From Novosphingobium sp. G106 (lineage in GTDB: Bacteria; Pseudomonadota; Alphaproteobacteria; Sphingomonadales; Sphingomonadaceae), in assembly GCF_019075875.1 (NCBI RefSeq), contig NZ_JAHOOZ010000001.1:4902001-4966000 (forward strand): 64,000 bases of DNA, in the 5' to 3' direction. Below are positions 49,494 through 57,744 of the stretch, piece after piece (positions within the stretch are counted from its first letter, which is position 1; each line of letters starts with the position of its first letter). The notes below the pieces were generated by a model. The model made no database searches. It was not told where the DNA came from and was given only the letters and a program-made list of their open reading frames with translations. The position numbers and the translations under genes are program-made.

Positions 49494-51815
49494 ATGATGA
49501 TGCGACGGCTCAAGATCTTGCTGACAGCGACGGCGCTCGCGGGCGGTGTGCAGGCACAGGCCCAAGAGACGCGTACGGTGTTGCCGATCCCTGCCGCGCC
49601 GTTCACCGGTACGATTGCGGAAAACGTGCTCGATGCCAAGGGCACGCCACCTTCGCCAGTGCGGGCCCCGCAGGGTGCGCCCAACGTCTTCCTGATGATG
49701 AGCGACGATGTCGGCTTCGCCATGTCGAGCGCTTTCGGCGGGCCGGTGCCGACGCCCAACTTCGAGCGGCTCGCCGCCCAGGGCCAGCGCTACAACCGCT
49801 TCCATACCACCGGCATCTGCTCACCCAGCCGCGCCGCGCTGCTGACCGGGCGCAACCATCACAACGCCGGGGTCGGCTGGCTCAGCGACGTGCCCTCGCC
49901 ATTCCCCGGCTATGGCGGGAAGATCGGCCCCGAGACGGCGACGATCGCGCAGGTGCTCAAGCTCAACGGCTACAACACCGCGATGTTCGGCAAGCATCAC
50001 AACGTTCCGACGAATGAACGCAGCGAGGCAGGACCATTCGACGCCTGGCCCACTGGGATCGGTTTCGAATACTACTTCGGCTTCCCCTATGGCGACAGCG
50101 ACCAGTATTCGCCGATCCTCTATCGCGGCATCCAGCGGGTCGAGAACGACGATGCAAAGGGCGACCTGCTCGACAAGCGGCTGGCCGACGACATCATCCG
50201 CTGGGTCCACAACCAGAAGGCCAATGCGCCGGACAAGCCGTTCCTGGTCTATATGGCGCCGGGGTCGACCCACGCCCCGCACCAGGCACCGCCCGAATAC
50301 ATCGCCCGCTTCAAAGGCAAGTTCGATGGCGGCTGGGATGCGGTGCGCGATGCGACCTTCCGCCGCCAGCTCGCCGCCGGCGTGGTCCCCAAGGGCACCA
50401 GGCTCACGCCGCGCCCCGCCGAGATTCCCGCCTGGGACAGCCTGACCCCGGCGCAGAAGGCCTTCGCCGCGCGGACGATGGAAGTTGCCGCGGCACAGCT
50501 CGTCTATCAGGATGAGCAGATCGGTCGCGTGCTGAACGAGCTCCAACGGATGGGCGAACTCGACAACACGCTCGTCGCGATCATCGAGGGCGACAACGGC
50601 GCCAGCGCCGAGGCTGGCCCCAAGGGCACGATCAACGAGCTGCGCGGCATGGGCGTGCACGACGAGGACGAGGCCTGGATGCAGGCCAATACCGACAAGC
50701 TCGGCGGCCCCGATACCTACGAGAGCTATCCCGCCGGCTGGACCTGGGCGATGAACACGCCGCTGCGCTGGACCAAGCAATATGCCTCGTTCCTGGGCGG
50801 TATCCGCAACGGCATGATCCTGTCGTGGAAGGGCCATGTCGCGCATCCGGGCGCGATCTGTGGCCAGTTCGCACACCTCAACGACATGGCGCCGACGATC
50901 CTCGACGCGGCGAAGCTGCCTGCGCCGACTAGCGTCTATGGCGTGGCGCAGAAGCCGATGGACGGAGCGAGCCTACTGCCCAGCCTTGCCACCTGCGACG
51001 CCGCCAAGCCGCGCACGCAGTATTTCGAGATCGGCGGCAAGATCGGCCTCTACCACGACGGCTGGTTCCTCTCGGGCGACGACGGCCGACTGGCCTGGGA
51101 GAGCCTGCCGCCCGGCGGTGCCAGGGCCGAGACCAAGTGGTCGCTTTACGATCTCACTAGGGATTTCTCCCAATCGACCGATCTCGCCGCGAAGGAGCCT
51201 GCGCGGCTCCAGTCGATGCTGGACCTGTGGAAACGGGAAGTGACGCGCAACAATGTCTATCCGCTCGATCACCGCTTCGGCACGGCGCGGGCTATGGCAT
51301 CGATGCGGCCCGGCCCTAAGCACTGGGACTTCTGGGGCAAGGACGTGACTCTGCCGGCGATCGGCGGGCCGCTACTCATCGCACGCAGCTTCACGATCGA
51401 GGCGGAGCTCAAGCTCGATAGCGCCGCCGCTTCGGGCGCGGTAATCGCGCTCGGCAGTAAGTTCGGCGGCTGGAGCCTTTATCTCGACCAGGGTCGCCCG
51501 GCCTTCGTATGGGCACGCTCGACCGATCCCAAGGAGATCAGCCGGCTGACCACCGACAAGGTGCTGCCGCAGGGCGCGGCCAAACTGCGCATGCGCTTTG
51601 CGGTAGAGAAGATGGGCGGCCCGGCGACGGTCACGCTGAGTGCCGATGGTGCCGAGCTTGGCCAGGTCAAGCTTCCCGGCAGCGTCCTGATGCCTTCGGG
51701 AAATGGCGAAACGCTCGACATCGGCCGCGATCTCGGTGTGACGGTGACCGACTACCGGACGCCGCACGGCCGGATCGAGGGCGATATCCCGCATGTGACG
51801 ATTGACTTCGACTGA
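49494..51815 (+). CDS. arylsulfatase (formylglycine type)
   Basis: 773 residues. Signal peptide ILLTATALAGGVQAQAQ. APNVFLMMSDDVGFAMSS supplies metal ligands, and Cys109 in GICSPSRAALLTG is the C-x-P-x-R site that must be converted to formylglycine by a maturation enzyme not encoded here. FGKHHNVPTNE and NDMAPTILDAAKLP follow. The last 150 residues form a lectin-like beta domain (FTIEAELKLDSAA, GRPAFVWARS). Exported, cleaving sulfate esters. GGGGG stands before three tandem ATGs. It is much longer than small arylsulfatases, as in the type found in sphingomonads. Control by the divergent LysR is likely. Confidence 0.93.
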   Translation: MMMRRLKILLTATALAGGVQAQAQETRTVLPIPAAPFTGTIAENVLDAKGTPPSPVRAPQGAPNVFLMMSDDVGFAMSSAFGGPVPTPNFERLAAQGQRYNRFHTTGICSPSRAALLTGRNHHNAGVGWLSDVPSPFPGYGGKIGPETATIAQVLKLNGYNTAMFGKHHNVPTNERSEAGPFDAWPTGIGFEYYFGFPYGDSDQYSPILYRGIQRVENDDAKGDLLDKRLADDIIRWVHNQKANAPDKPFLVYMAPGSTHAPHQAPPEYIARFKGKFDGGWDAVRDATFRRQLAAGVVPKGTRLTPRPAEIPAWDSLTPAQKAFAARTMEVAAAQLVYQDEQIGRVLNELQRMGELDNTLVAIIEGDNGASAEAGPKGTINELRGMGVHDEDEAWMQANTDKLGGPDTYESYPAGWTWAMNTPLRWTKQYASFLGGIRNGMILSWKGHVAHPGAICGQFAHLNDMAPTILDAAKLPAPTSVYGVAQKPMDGASLLPSLATCDAAKPRTQYFEIGGKIGLYHDGWFLSGDDGRLAWESLPPGGARAETKWSLYDLTRDFSQSTDLAAKEPARLQSMLDLWKREVTRNNVYPLDHRFGTARAMASMRPGPKHWDFWGKDVTLPAIGGPLLIARSFTIEAELKLDSAAASGAVIALGSKFGGWSLYLDQGRPAFVWARSTDPKEISRLTTDKVLPQGAAKLRMRFAVEKMGGPATVTLSADGAELGQVKLPGSVLMPSGNGETLDIGRDLGVTVTDYRTPHGRIEGDIPHVTIDFD

Positions 51816-51940
51816 GGCCAATGCCTGCATGATCGCTTTGCCCGGTCGCCCGACGCGGCCGGCATGTCGGATTCCATTGCGCGCCGCGCGGCGCCTGAAT
51901 AGGATATATTCGCTCGTCGGCGTTGCCGTGCCGGACGTGT

Positions 51941-51954
51941 TGAACACCTGTTCA
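51941..51954. promoter_or_regulatory. inverted repeat upstream of SDR triplet
   Basis: TGAACA-CC-TGTTCA is a perfect six-base inverted repeat in the 228-base gap between the sulfatase and the first SDR, followed ten bases later by TTGACA. The symmetry fits a TetR-type operator. No regulator is adjacent. Confidence 0.4.
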
Positions 51955-52043
51955 GCAAAAGGATTGACAGCGCGGGCGCAATCGACAAGGAAGCGTCGCA
52001 CGAGGCGTATTGGATACATTCCAGCGCTGGGCGAGGAAGAGGC

Positions 52044-52802
52044 ATGGCGCAGTCACTGACCGGAAAAGTCGCGCTCGTCACCGGCGCATCGTCGGGAATC
52101 GGCGAAGGTGCGGCGCTGGCCCTGGCCGAGGCCGGTGCACTCGTCGCCATTTCCGGACGACGTCAGGACCGCCTCGACTCGCTGGTCGGCCGGATCGAGG
52201 CGGCGGGCGGCAAGGCTCTGGCGCTTCCCGGCGACGTCTCGGTCGAGGAGCAGGCGCGCAAGTCGGTAGAGGATACCGTCGCCCATTTCGGCCGCATCGA
52301 CATCCTGATCAATTCGGCGGGCGTCAACGAGCAGGGCGGCGTCGAATCGCTGCCGCTCGAGCAGTGGCGCCGGCTTATCGACATCAACCTGATGGGCACG
52401 ATCTACACCAGCCGCATCGCCTTCCCGATCATGAAGGCGCAGGGCGCAGGCGACATCGTCAACATCTCGTCGACCGCCGGCCGGCGGTCGGGCGCGGACT
52501 TCGCCGCCTATTCGACCAGCAAGTTCGGCGTCACCGGCTTCACCGAGGCGATGCGCCAGGAAGGCGGCAAGGCCGGCATCCGCGTCTCGATCATCGAGCC
52601 GGGCGCTACCGCTACCGAGATCGCCGAGAGCCTGACCGACCCCAAGTGGCGCGAGGCGATCCACCAGCACACGCACAAGGACGGCGCGATGGAAGTGGCG
52701 GACATCGTCGATGCCATCATGCTCGTCGTCCAGCTGCCGCGCCGCGCCAACGTCACCCGCATTCTCATCCAGCCGACGATCGACGTCGCGCCCATGCCCT
52801 AA
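52044..52802 (+). CDS. short-chain dehydrogenase/reductase
   Basis: 252 residues. SLTGKVALVTGASSGIGEGAALALAEAGA, an arginine after strand two (ISGRRQDRL) suggesting NADP(H), LINSAGVNEQGG, INISSTAGRRSGADF-type catalytic serine segment and YSTSKFGVTG. Ends in a motif RANVTRILIQPTIDV common in the YdfG/LinX-like subgroup. First of three SDRs transcribed together; 12 bases separate it from the second. Confidence 0.92.
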   Translation: MAQSLTGKVALVTGASSGIGEGAALALAEAGALVAISGRRQDRLDSLVGRIEAAGGKALALPGDVSVEEQARKSVEDTVAHFGRIDILINSAGVNEQGGVESLPLEQWRRLIDINLMGTIYTSRIAFPIMKAQGAGDIVNISSTAGRRSGADFAAYSTSKFGVTGFTEAMRQEGGKAGIRVSIIEPGATATEIAESLTDPKWREAIHQHTHKDGAMEVADIVDAIMLVVQLPRRANVTRILIQPTIDVAPMP

Positions 52803-52814
52803 GCCAGAGGTATC

Positions 52815-53567
52815 ATGTCCCAGTCTCTCTCCGGAAAAGTCGCGCTCGTCACCGGCGCATCCTCGGGCATCGGCGCAGGCGCCGCGCTGGAGCTGGCCAA
52901 GGCCGGTGCTACGGTCGCGTTGTCCGCCCGCCGGGCTGAACGGCTGGCCGAACTCGTCGCGCAGATCGAAGCGCTCGGCGGCAAGGCTCTGGCTCTCCCC
53001 GGCGACGCGACGGTCGAGGCCGAGGCGGTCAAGGCGGTCGATGATACCGTCGCCGCGTTCGGCCGGATCGATATCCTGATCAATTCCGCCGGCGTCATGC
53101 AGGCCGGCGGCATCCAGGGCGTCGACATCGCCGAATACCGCCGCGTCTTCGACATCAACGTCTTCGCCACGCTCTATTCATGGTCGGCGGCGGTGCCGCA
53201 TATGCTGAAGCAGGGCGGCGGCGACATCATCAACATCACCTCGCTCGCGGGGCGCAAGGGCGGGCCCGAGACCAACGCCTACTCCGCCAGCAAGCACGCG
53301 GCCAATTCGATGACCGACGCCATGCGGCAGGAGCTTGGCGGCAAGAACATCCGCGTCGCCTATCTGATGCCCGGCGCGACGAGCACCGAAGTGGCCAGCG
53401 GCATTTCCAATCCGAACTGGCGTAACGCGATCGCGGCGCACGTGTCGAAGGACGGCGCAGTGCAGCCTTCGGAGATCGGCGAGACGATCGTCTTCATGCT
53501 CGCGATGCCGCGCCACGTGAACATTTCCGAGATCACGGTTCGCCCGACGATCGACACCACCGCCTAA
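52815..53567 (+). CDS. short-chain dehydrogenase/reductase (tandem paralogue)
   Basis: 250 residues, closely related to the preceding SDR: SLSGKVALVTGASSGIGAGAALELAKAGA, ARRAERLAELVAQ, LINSAGVMQAGG, catalytic ITSLAGRKGG and YSASKHAANSM, end HVNISEITVRPTIDTTA. The two genes share their first codons almost exactly even at nucleotide level (the GGAAAAGTCGCGCTCGTCAC run), which indicates tandem duplication. Active centre is lost neither here nor there; cosubstrates probably overlap. Confidence 0.92.
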   Translation: MSQSLSGKVALVTGASSGIGAGAALELAKAGATVALSARRAERLAELVAQIEALGGKALALPGDATVEAEAVKAVDDTVAAFGRIDILINSAGVMQAGGIQGVDIAEYRRVFDINVFATLYSWSAAVPHMLKQGGGDIINITSLAGRKGGPETNAYSASKHAANSMTDAMRQELGGKNIRVAYLMPGATSTEVASGISNPNWRNAIAAHVSKDGAVQPSEIGETIVFMLAMPRHVNISEITVRPTIDTTA

Positions 53568-53592
53568 TCACGAACACTAGAGAGGATACGTC

Positions 53593-54414
53593 ATGGCTGG
53601 AAGACTGGAAGGAAAGATCGCCGTCATCACCGGCGCGGGATCGGGCATGGGCAAGGCCATGGCCGAGCTGTTCTCGGCCGAAGGCGCGAACCTCGTGCTC
53701 GCCGACATCAGCGGCAAGCAGGAAGAGGTCGCGGCCAAGATCAACGCCGGCGCCAACGTCCGCGCCGTGCCCGTTCACTGCGACGTCTCTAACGAGGCCG
53801 ACGTCCAGAACATGATCGCCACTGCCGAGAAGGAATTCGGCCGGCTCGACATCCTCTGCAACAACGCCGGCTTCGGCGGGCCGATGGCGGCGCTGCACGA
53901 ACAGACCAGCGAGATCTGGGACAAGGTTCATGGCACCAACATCAAGGGCGCCTGGCTCGGCATGAAGTACGGCATTATCTCGATGCTGAAGACCGGCGGC
54001 GGCTCGATCGTGAACACGACCTCGGCTTCGGGCGTGGTCGGGTGGAAGCACCACTCGGTCTACGGCGCGGCCAAGGCCGGCGTGAACCAGCTGACCAAGA
54101 CCGCCGCGCTCGACTATTCGGACAAGAACATCCGGATCAACGCGATCGCCCCGGGCACGATGTGGACCGGCCTCGTCGGCGCCTCGCAGCAGTTTGCCGA
54201 GCCCCCGGCCGACTTCCCGACGCTCGCCGGCATCCCGATGGGCCGCTGGGGCCTCGCCAAGGACATCGCCAATGCCGCGCTGTTCTTCGCCAGCGACGAG
54301 AGCGCCTATGTCACCGGCACGATCCTGCCTGTCGATGGCGGTTACTCGATCGGTTTCTCGGGCATGGGCGCCGAGCGTCCCGGCATGACGACGGTGAACA
54401 AGGACGGCAGCTGA
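53593..54414 (+). CDS. short-chain dehydrogenase/reductase
   Basis: 273 residues. RLEGKIAVITGAGSGMGKAMAELFSAEGANLVLADI has the acidic residue that selects NAD(H), LCNNAGFGGPM, catalytic VNTTSASGVV and YGAAKAGVNQL, and the C-terminal TGTILPVDGGYSIGFSG. Resembles 3-alpha-hydroxysteroid or cyclohexanol type dehydrogenases more than the two before it. GAGAGGA lies upstream of ATG 53593. Confidence 0.92.
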   Translation: MAGRLEGKIAVITGAGSGMGKAMAELFSAEGANLVLADISGKQEEVAAKINAGANVRAVPVHCDVSNEADVQNMIATAEKEFGRLDILCNNAGFGGPMAALHEQTSEIWDKVHGTNIKGAWLGMKYGIISMLKTGGGSIVNTTSASGVVGWKHHSVYGAAKAGVNQLTKTAALDYSDKNIRINAIAPGTMWTGLVGASQQFAEPPADFPTLAGIPMGRWGLAKDIANAALFFASDESAYVTGTILPVDGGYSIGFSGMGAERPGMTTVNKDGS

Positions 54415-54458
54415 CCCTTGGGCTAAGTTCCCCCGGCGAATCGAAAGGGAGAACGGGC

Positions 54459-54863
54459 ATGGACGCCAAGGGAAGCTGTCATTGCGGATCGGTCGGCTAC
54501 GCCATCTCTGGCGAGCCGATCTATCACGCGCTGTGCCATTGCTCGGACTGCCGCCGCGCGACTGGTGCGCCGGCGGTGTCCTGGGCGCTGTTCCCGCAGC
54601 AGGCGGTGACGATCACCGGCGAGACCAAGACCTATGTCTCGTCCGAGCAGGGCCGCCGGCACTTCTGCCCCGATTGCGGTACCAGCCTGTTCTATACCAA
54701 TGAAGCGATCTTCCCCGGGCTGATCGACGTGCAGAGCGCGACGTTCGAGGATCCTGGCGCGCTGCCGATCCAGGTCGAGGTCCAGACGGCCGAACGGATC
54801 GGCTGGATGCCGCCGGTGCACGGAGCGGCGCAGTTCGAGCGCTATCCGGCGGCGCCGGAATAG
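54459..54863 (+). CDS. GFA family zinc protein
   Basis: 134 residues. GSCHCGSVGYAI, LCHCSDCRRATGAP and FCPDCGTSLFY supply the zinc cysteines. It is the second GFA protein in the window (other at 16653). AAAGGGAGA precedes ATG 54459. It ends three bases before the convergent GST gene. Function unproven. Confidence 0.9.
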   Translation: MDAKGSCHCGSVGYAISGEPIYHALCHCSDCRRATGAPAVSWALFPQQAVTITGETKTYVSSEQGRRHFCPDCGTSLFYTNEAIFPGLIDVQSATFEDPGALPIQVEVQTAERIGWMPPVHGAAQFERYPAAPE

Positions 54864-54866
54864 CGT

Positions 54867-55457
54867 TCAGCGCAGTTCGGCTGTCCGCTTCCAGGCCGGG
54901 CGCGCGGTGACGCGTTCCAGATAGCCGCGGATGTTCGGCAGGCCCGAAAGGTCCAGCCGCTCGGCAAAGCGGGGCAGCAGGTTCATCACGTCGGCGGCGG
55001 TGAACTCGTCGCCCGCGAAGTAGGCCGCCTCGCCGAGCCGCGCCTCGACCATGGTCATCACGCGTTCGCTGCGCGTCGGGCTGGGCCCGGCCGGGATGTT
55101 CGCGGCATTGGTGATGTGTTCGATCATGAAAGCCGGGACCATCGAGCCGTTGGCGAAGTGGAACCAGAACAGATAGTCGGCGAAGTTCGCCTGGTCGGGG
55201 CCGAGGATCAGCCGGCCGCCGCCGTGCTTGCGGCAGATATATTCGACGATGGCGCCCGACTCGCCGAGCGTGAGGCCGCGCTCCTGGATGACCGGGGCGG
55301 TGCCGAAAGCGGTGAGCGCCTTGTATTCGGGCGGGGCGGCCATGGACGGCTCGCGGTCGTAGCTCTTGAGTTCGTAGGGCACCCCCAGTTCCTCGCAGAG
55401 CCAGATCACGCGGTCGGACACCGAATTGCGCAAGTGGTGGATCGTCAGCATCGTCAT
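54867..55457 (-). CDS. glutathione S-transferase
   Basis: 196 residues. Thioredoxin-fold domain to about residue 80 (MLTIHHLRNSVSDRVIWLCEELGVPYELKSY, GTAPVIQERGLTLGESGAIVEYI, with the E-S glutathione pair), then an alpha-helical domain (FAGDEFTAADVMNLLPRF). The family conjugates or isomerises hydrophobic substrates. Last gene of the NTF2-TIM barrel-GST unit; its start overlaps the TIM-barrel stop (four bases). Confidence 0.92.
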   Translation of the reverse strand: MTMLTIHHLRNSVSDRVIWLCEELGVPYELKSYDREPSMAAPPEYKALTAFGTAPVIQERGLTLGESGAIVEYICRKHGGGRLILGPDQANFADYLFWFHFANGSMVPAFMIEHITNAANIPAGPSPTRSERVMTMVEARLGEAAYFAGDEFTAADVMNLLPRFAERLDLSGLPNIRGYLERVTARPAWKRTAELR

Positions 55458-56263
55458 TCTCCCTGCATCAGCGCCTGCGCCTGCGCGACGCAGCGGCTGA
55501 GCCTTTCTTTGGGGCCGATCCCGGCATCGGCTTCCGAGCGGATCGGCACTTCGAGGCCGACTACCACGCCCAGTGGCACATGCCGCAGGAAATCGGCCAG
55601 CGGCAGGTCACCGTCGCCCGGCGCGCGGCGTTCGTAGAGCGCTTCCTGCATGTAGTCGTCGATTATGGCAGGCATGGGTACGTCGTTGAGCTGGATATGG
55701 CCGATCACCGCCGGATCGAGCGCGGCGAAGTCGGCCACCGTCCCGCCGAAGCGGAAGAAGTGCATCGTATCGATAAGCAGCTTGAACGAGGGGTGCGCCA
55801 CGGCGGCGAGCGCGGGCAAGGCCTTGTCGAGCCGGCGCAATCCGCCGGCGCCGAGCTCGGTGGTAGTAACGAGGCCGCATTCGGCCGCAAGTTCGGTCAG
55901 TCGGGCGAATTCGGCATGGGTGCGAGCCACGTCGCGGTCCATGCTGACCGTGCAGATCGCCCGGGCTCCCAGTCTGGCCACCGTGTCGAGATCGCGTTCG
56001 AAGTCTTCGACGCTGGTATCGGGCAGGATCGCGAAGCCCTCGACCAGGCCGAGCGTGACGCCGCTGTCCGCGAGCGCCGCTTTCATTTCGCGCTGGAGCG
56101 CCGGATCGTCGCGGAACGACAGGTCCGGGTAGATCGACAACCGGTTGGCTGGGCGGCCGAGGTTCAGCGTGACATGGCTGCAGCCGAGTTCGCCGGTCAG
56201 CCGGATCAGCTCGACCGGATGCAGCCCGAACGTGCTCAGGCATTCGATGCCCAAAGGACTCAT
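55454..56263 (-). CDS. sugar phosphate isomerase/epimerase-like TIM barrel
   Basis: 269 residues. GLHPVELIRLTGELGCSHVTLNLGR, ALADSGVTLGLVEGFAILPD, ARLGARAICTVSMDRDVART, LLIDTMHFFRFGGTVADF and IGHIQLNDVPMP, GLEVPIRSEADAG. Glu, Asp and His at strand ends match the metal site of the AP_endonuc_2/xylose-isomerase-like fold. Same family and length as the protein at 44184, and equally placed among catabolic genes. Overlaps GST start; the NTF2-like gene ends 10 bases upstream. Confidence 0.87.
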   Translation of the reverse strand: MSPLGIECLSTFGLHPVELIRLTGELGCSHVTLNLGRPANRLSIYPDLSFRDDPALQREMKAALADSGVTLGLVEGFAILPDTSVEDFERDLDTVARLGARAICTVSMDRDVARTHAEFARLTELAAECGLVTTTELGAGGLRRLDKALPALAAVAHPSFKLLIDTMHFFRFGGTVADFAALDPAVIGHIQLNDVPMPAIIDDYMQEALYERRAPGDGDLPLADFLRHVPLGVVVGLEVPIRSEADAGIGPKERLSRCVAQAQALMQGE

Positions 56264-56273
56264 CGCGGCGGAT

Positions 56274-56741
56274 TCACGCGGTGCCGTCGATCGCCTTGGC
56301 CATCAGGCAGGCGTCGAAATAGCAGGCGCGCCATTCGATGACCTTGCCGGCGCGGAAGCGGAAGACCTCGCAGACCGGGAAGCTGGCCCGGATCCCGGCT
56401 TCGGCCGTGCGGAAGGTGATCGTCTGGTAGAGCACGCAGAGATCGCGCGAGGCGAGCACGGCTTCCATCACCGCCTTCATCTCGGAGAAAGTGGCCGAGA
56501 GCTGGGCATAGGCTTGCCTGGTCGCTTCGAGTCCGCGGTGCTCGCCGCCGTAGGGCAGGCACGAGGCTTCGTAGAAGGTTACCTCGGGATCGTAGATGTC
56601 CCAGAAGGCGTCGAAATTGCCGGCCTCGATCTGTTCGAGCGCGCCGACGAGCAGGGCTCGGTTGGCCTCGGCCGTCGCGTCGAAGCCGGGGTCGTTGCGG
56701 AAGTCGAGCACCATCGCCTGGTTCGGATCGGCCGTGTCCAT
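56274..56741 (-). CDS. NTF2-like (SnoaL) protein
   Basis: 155 residues. FDATAEANRALLVGALEQIEAGNFDAFWDIYDPEVTFYEASCLPYGGEHRG is the classical SnoaL/NTF2-like start, and ITFRTAEAGIRASFPVCEVFRFRAGKVIEWRACYFDACLM the end. The cavity would bind hydrophobic ligands; enzyme or isomerase role unknown. ATG 56741 is preferred. Head of the NTF2-TIM barrel-GST unit and divergent from a VOC gene. Confidence 0.9.
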   Translation of the reverse strand: MDTADPNQAMVLDFRNDPGFDATAEANRALLVGALEQIEAGNFDAFWDIYDPEVTFYEASCLPYGGEHRGLEATRQAYAQLSATFSEMKAVMEAVLASRDLCVLYQTITFRTAEAGIRASFPVCEVFRFRAGKVIEWRACYFDACLMAKAIDGTA

Positions 56742-56849
56742 CGTCTCTCTCCCTTGCCGTTGGCGCAAGAGTGGCGGACTCGGCGGTGGCGCGCAAAGGA
56801 TTTGACCGTCCTTCGCCTCATCCCGATGATCGCGGTGAGGAGAGCGGCG

Positions 56850-57299
56850 ATGGCGGTCTACAATCATACCGGGCAGGTCGTGTCCGATCCCGAACGGTCG
56901 ATGCGTTTCTATCAGGAAGTGCTGGGCTTCCGGTATTGGTGCCAGGTCAGCCCGGACGATGCCGGCGTCGCCCGGCTCTGCACGCTGCCGCCGCCGTTGG
57001 GCGTCACCGCCTATTACCTGACGCTCGACGGCTTTGTGCTGGAACTGATGCACTATGCCGCTCCGGGCGCGCAGGTGCCTTACCGTCCGCGCACAATGAA
57101 CGAGCCGGGGCTGACGCACCTGTCGATCTCAGTTGCCGATATTCGCGAGACCGCGCGCAAGGCGGTGGAACGGGGCGGCACGGTGATCGAGGAAAGCGAC
57201 CTCGGCGTCGCCCTGATGATCCGCGATCCCGATGGCCAGCTCATCGAGCTTCTGGACGAAGGCTTCGGAGCCAGTCGCCCGCCGCGGCCGGCGGGCTAG
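56850..57299 (+). CDS. VOC/glyoxalase family protein
   Basis: 149 residues with the two beta-alpha-beta modules: HTGQVVSDPERSMRFYQEVLGFRYW, and LTHLSISVADIRETARKAVERGGTVIEES with MIRDPDGQLIELLDEGF. Histidine (TGQV region replaced by H-T), Glu in QLIEL and His in LTHLS form the metal site of dioxygenase or glyoxalase type proteins. Starts at 56850 after GAGGAGA. Stop shares CTAG with the EthD gene. Confidence 0.88.
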   Translation: MAVYNHTGQVVSDPERSMRFYQEVLGFRYWCQVSPDDAGVARLCTLPPPLGVTAYYLTLDGFVLELMHYAAPGAQVPYRPRTMNEPGLTHLSISVADIRETARKAVERGGTVIEESDLGVALMIRDPDGQLIELLDEGFGASRPPRPAG

Positions 57300-57730
57300 T
57301 CCCAACGCGGCTTGCCGTCGGGCGTGTCGAAGACGGTGCCTTCGGGCTTGAACGTGGTGCCGATGTCCTTGACCTCGCAGGCGATCGTCATCGTCGCCGT
57401 GCGGTCGATGAAGCGGTCCTCGTCCTCGCGGAACAGGTGGTCCTTGTCGGGCTCCTGCATGATCCGGTAGATTTCGTGCAGCGCCGCCTCGTTGGGCAGG
57501 ATCCATTCGGAGATCAGGTCCCAGTTGGCGTCCTGCTGGCGATAGCCGCTGCCCTCTTGCCTGGAATCGCCGCCGAACCAGGCCTCCTCGATGTAGTTGC
57601 GCCGGTATTCGGTGAACAGATGGCCGCAGAACTTCAGTGCCATGGCCGCGTGCGAGCGCTCGAAGTGGGCCTTGAACTCTTCGTGCGTCATGTGCGGCTT
57701 GCGCTTGATGAAATGCAGCACCTTGTACAT
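57296..57730 (-). CDS. EthD-domain dimeric alpha/beta barrel protein
   Basis: 144 residues. YKVLHFIKRKPHMTHEEFKAHFERSHAAMALKF is the EthD start, with a second region (LPNEAALHEIYRIMQEPDKDHLFREDEDRFID) at the C-terminal part. EthD-like proteins were first found in ether-degrading gene clusters and act as lyases or cyclases on reactive ketones. It follows the amidohydrolase gene (14 bases) in a minus-strand unit. Confidence 0.88.
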   Translation of the reverse strand: MYKVLHFIKRKPHMTHEEFKAHFERSHAAMALKFCGHLFTEYRRNYIEEAWFGGDSRQEGSGYRQQDANWDLISEWILPNEAALHEIYRIMQEPDKDHLFREDEDRFIDRTATMTIACEVKDIGTTFKPEGTVFDTPDGKPRWD

Positions 57731-57744
57731 CGGCGGTCGTCCTC

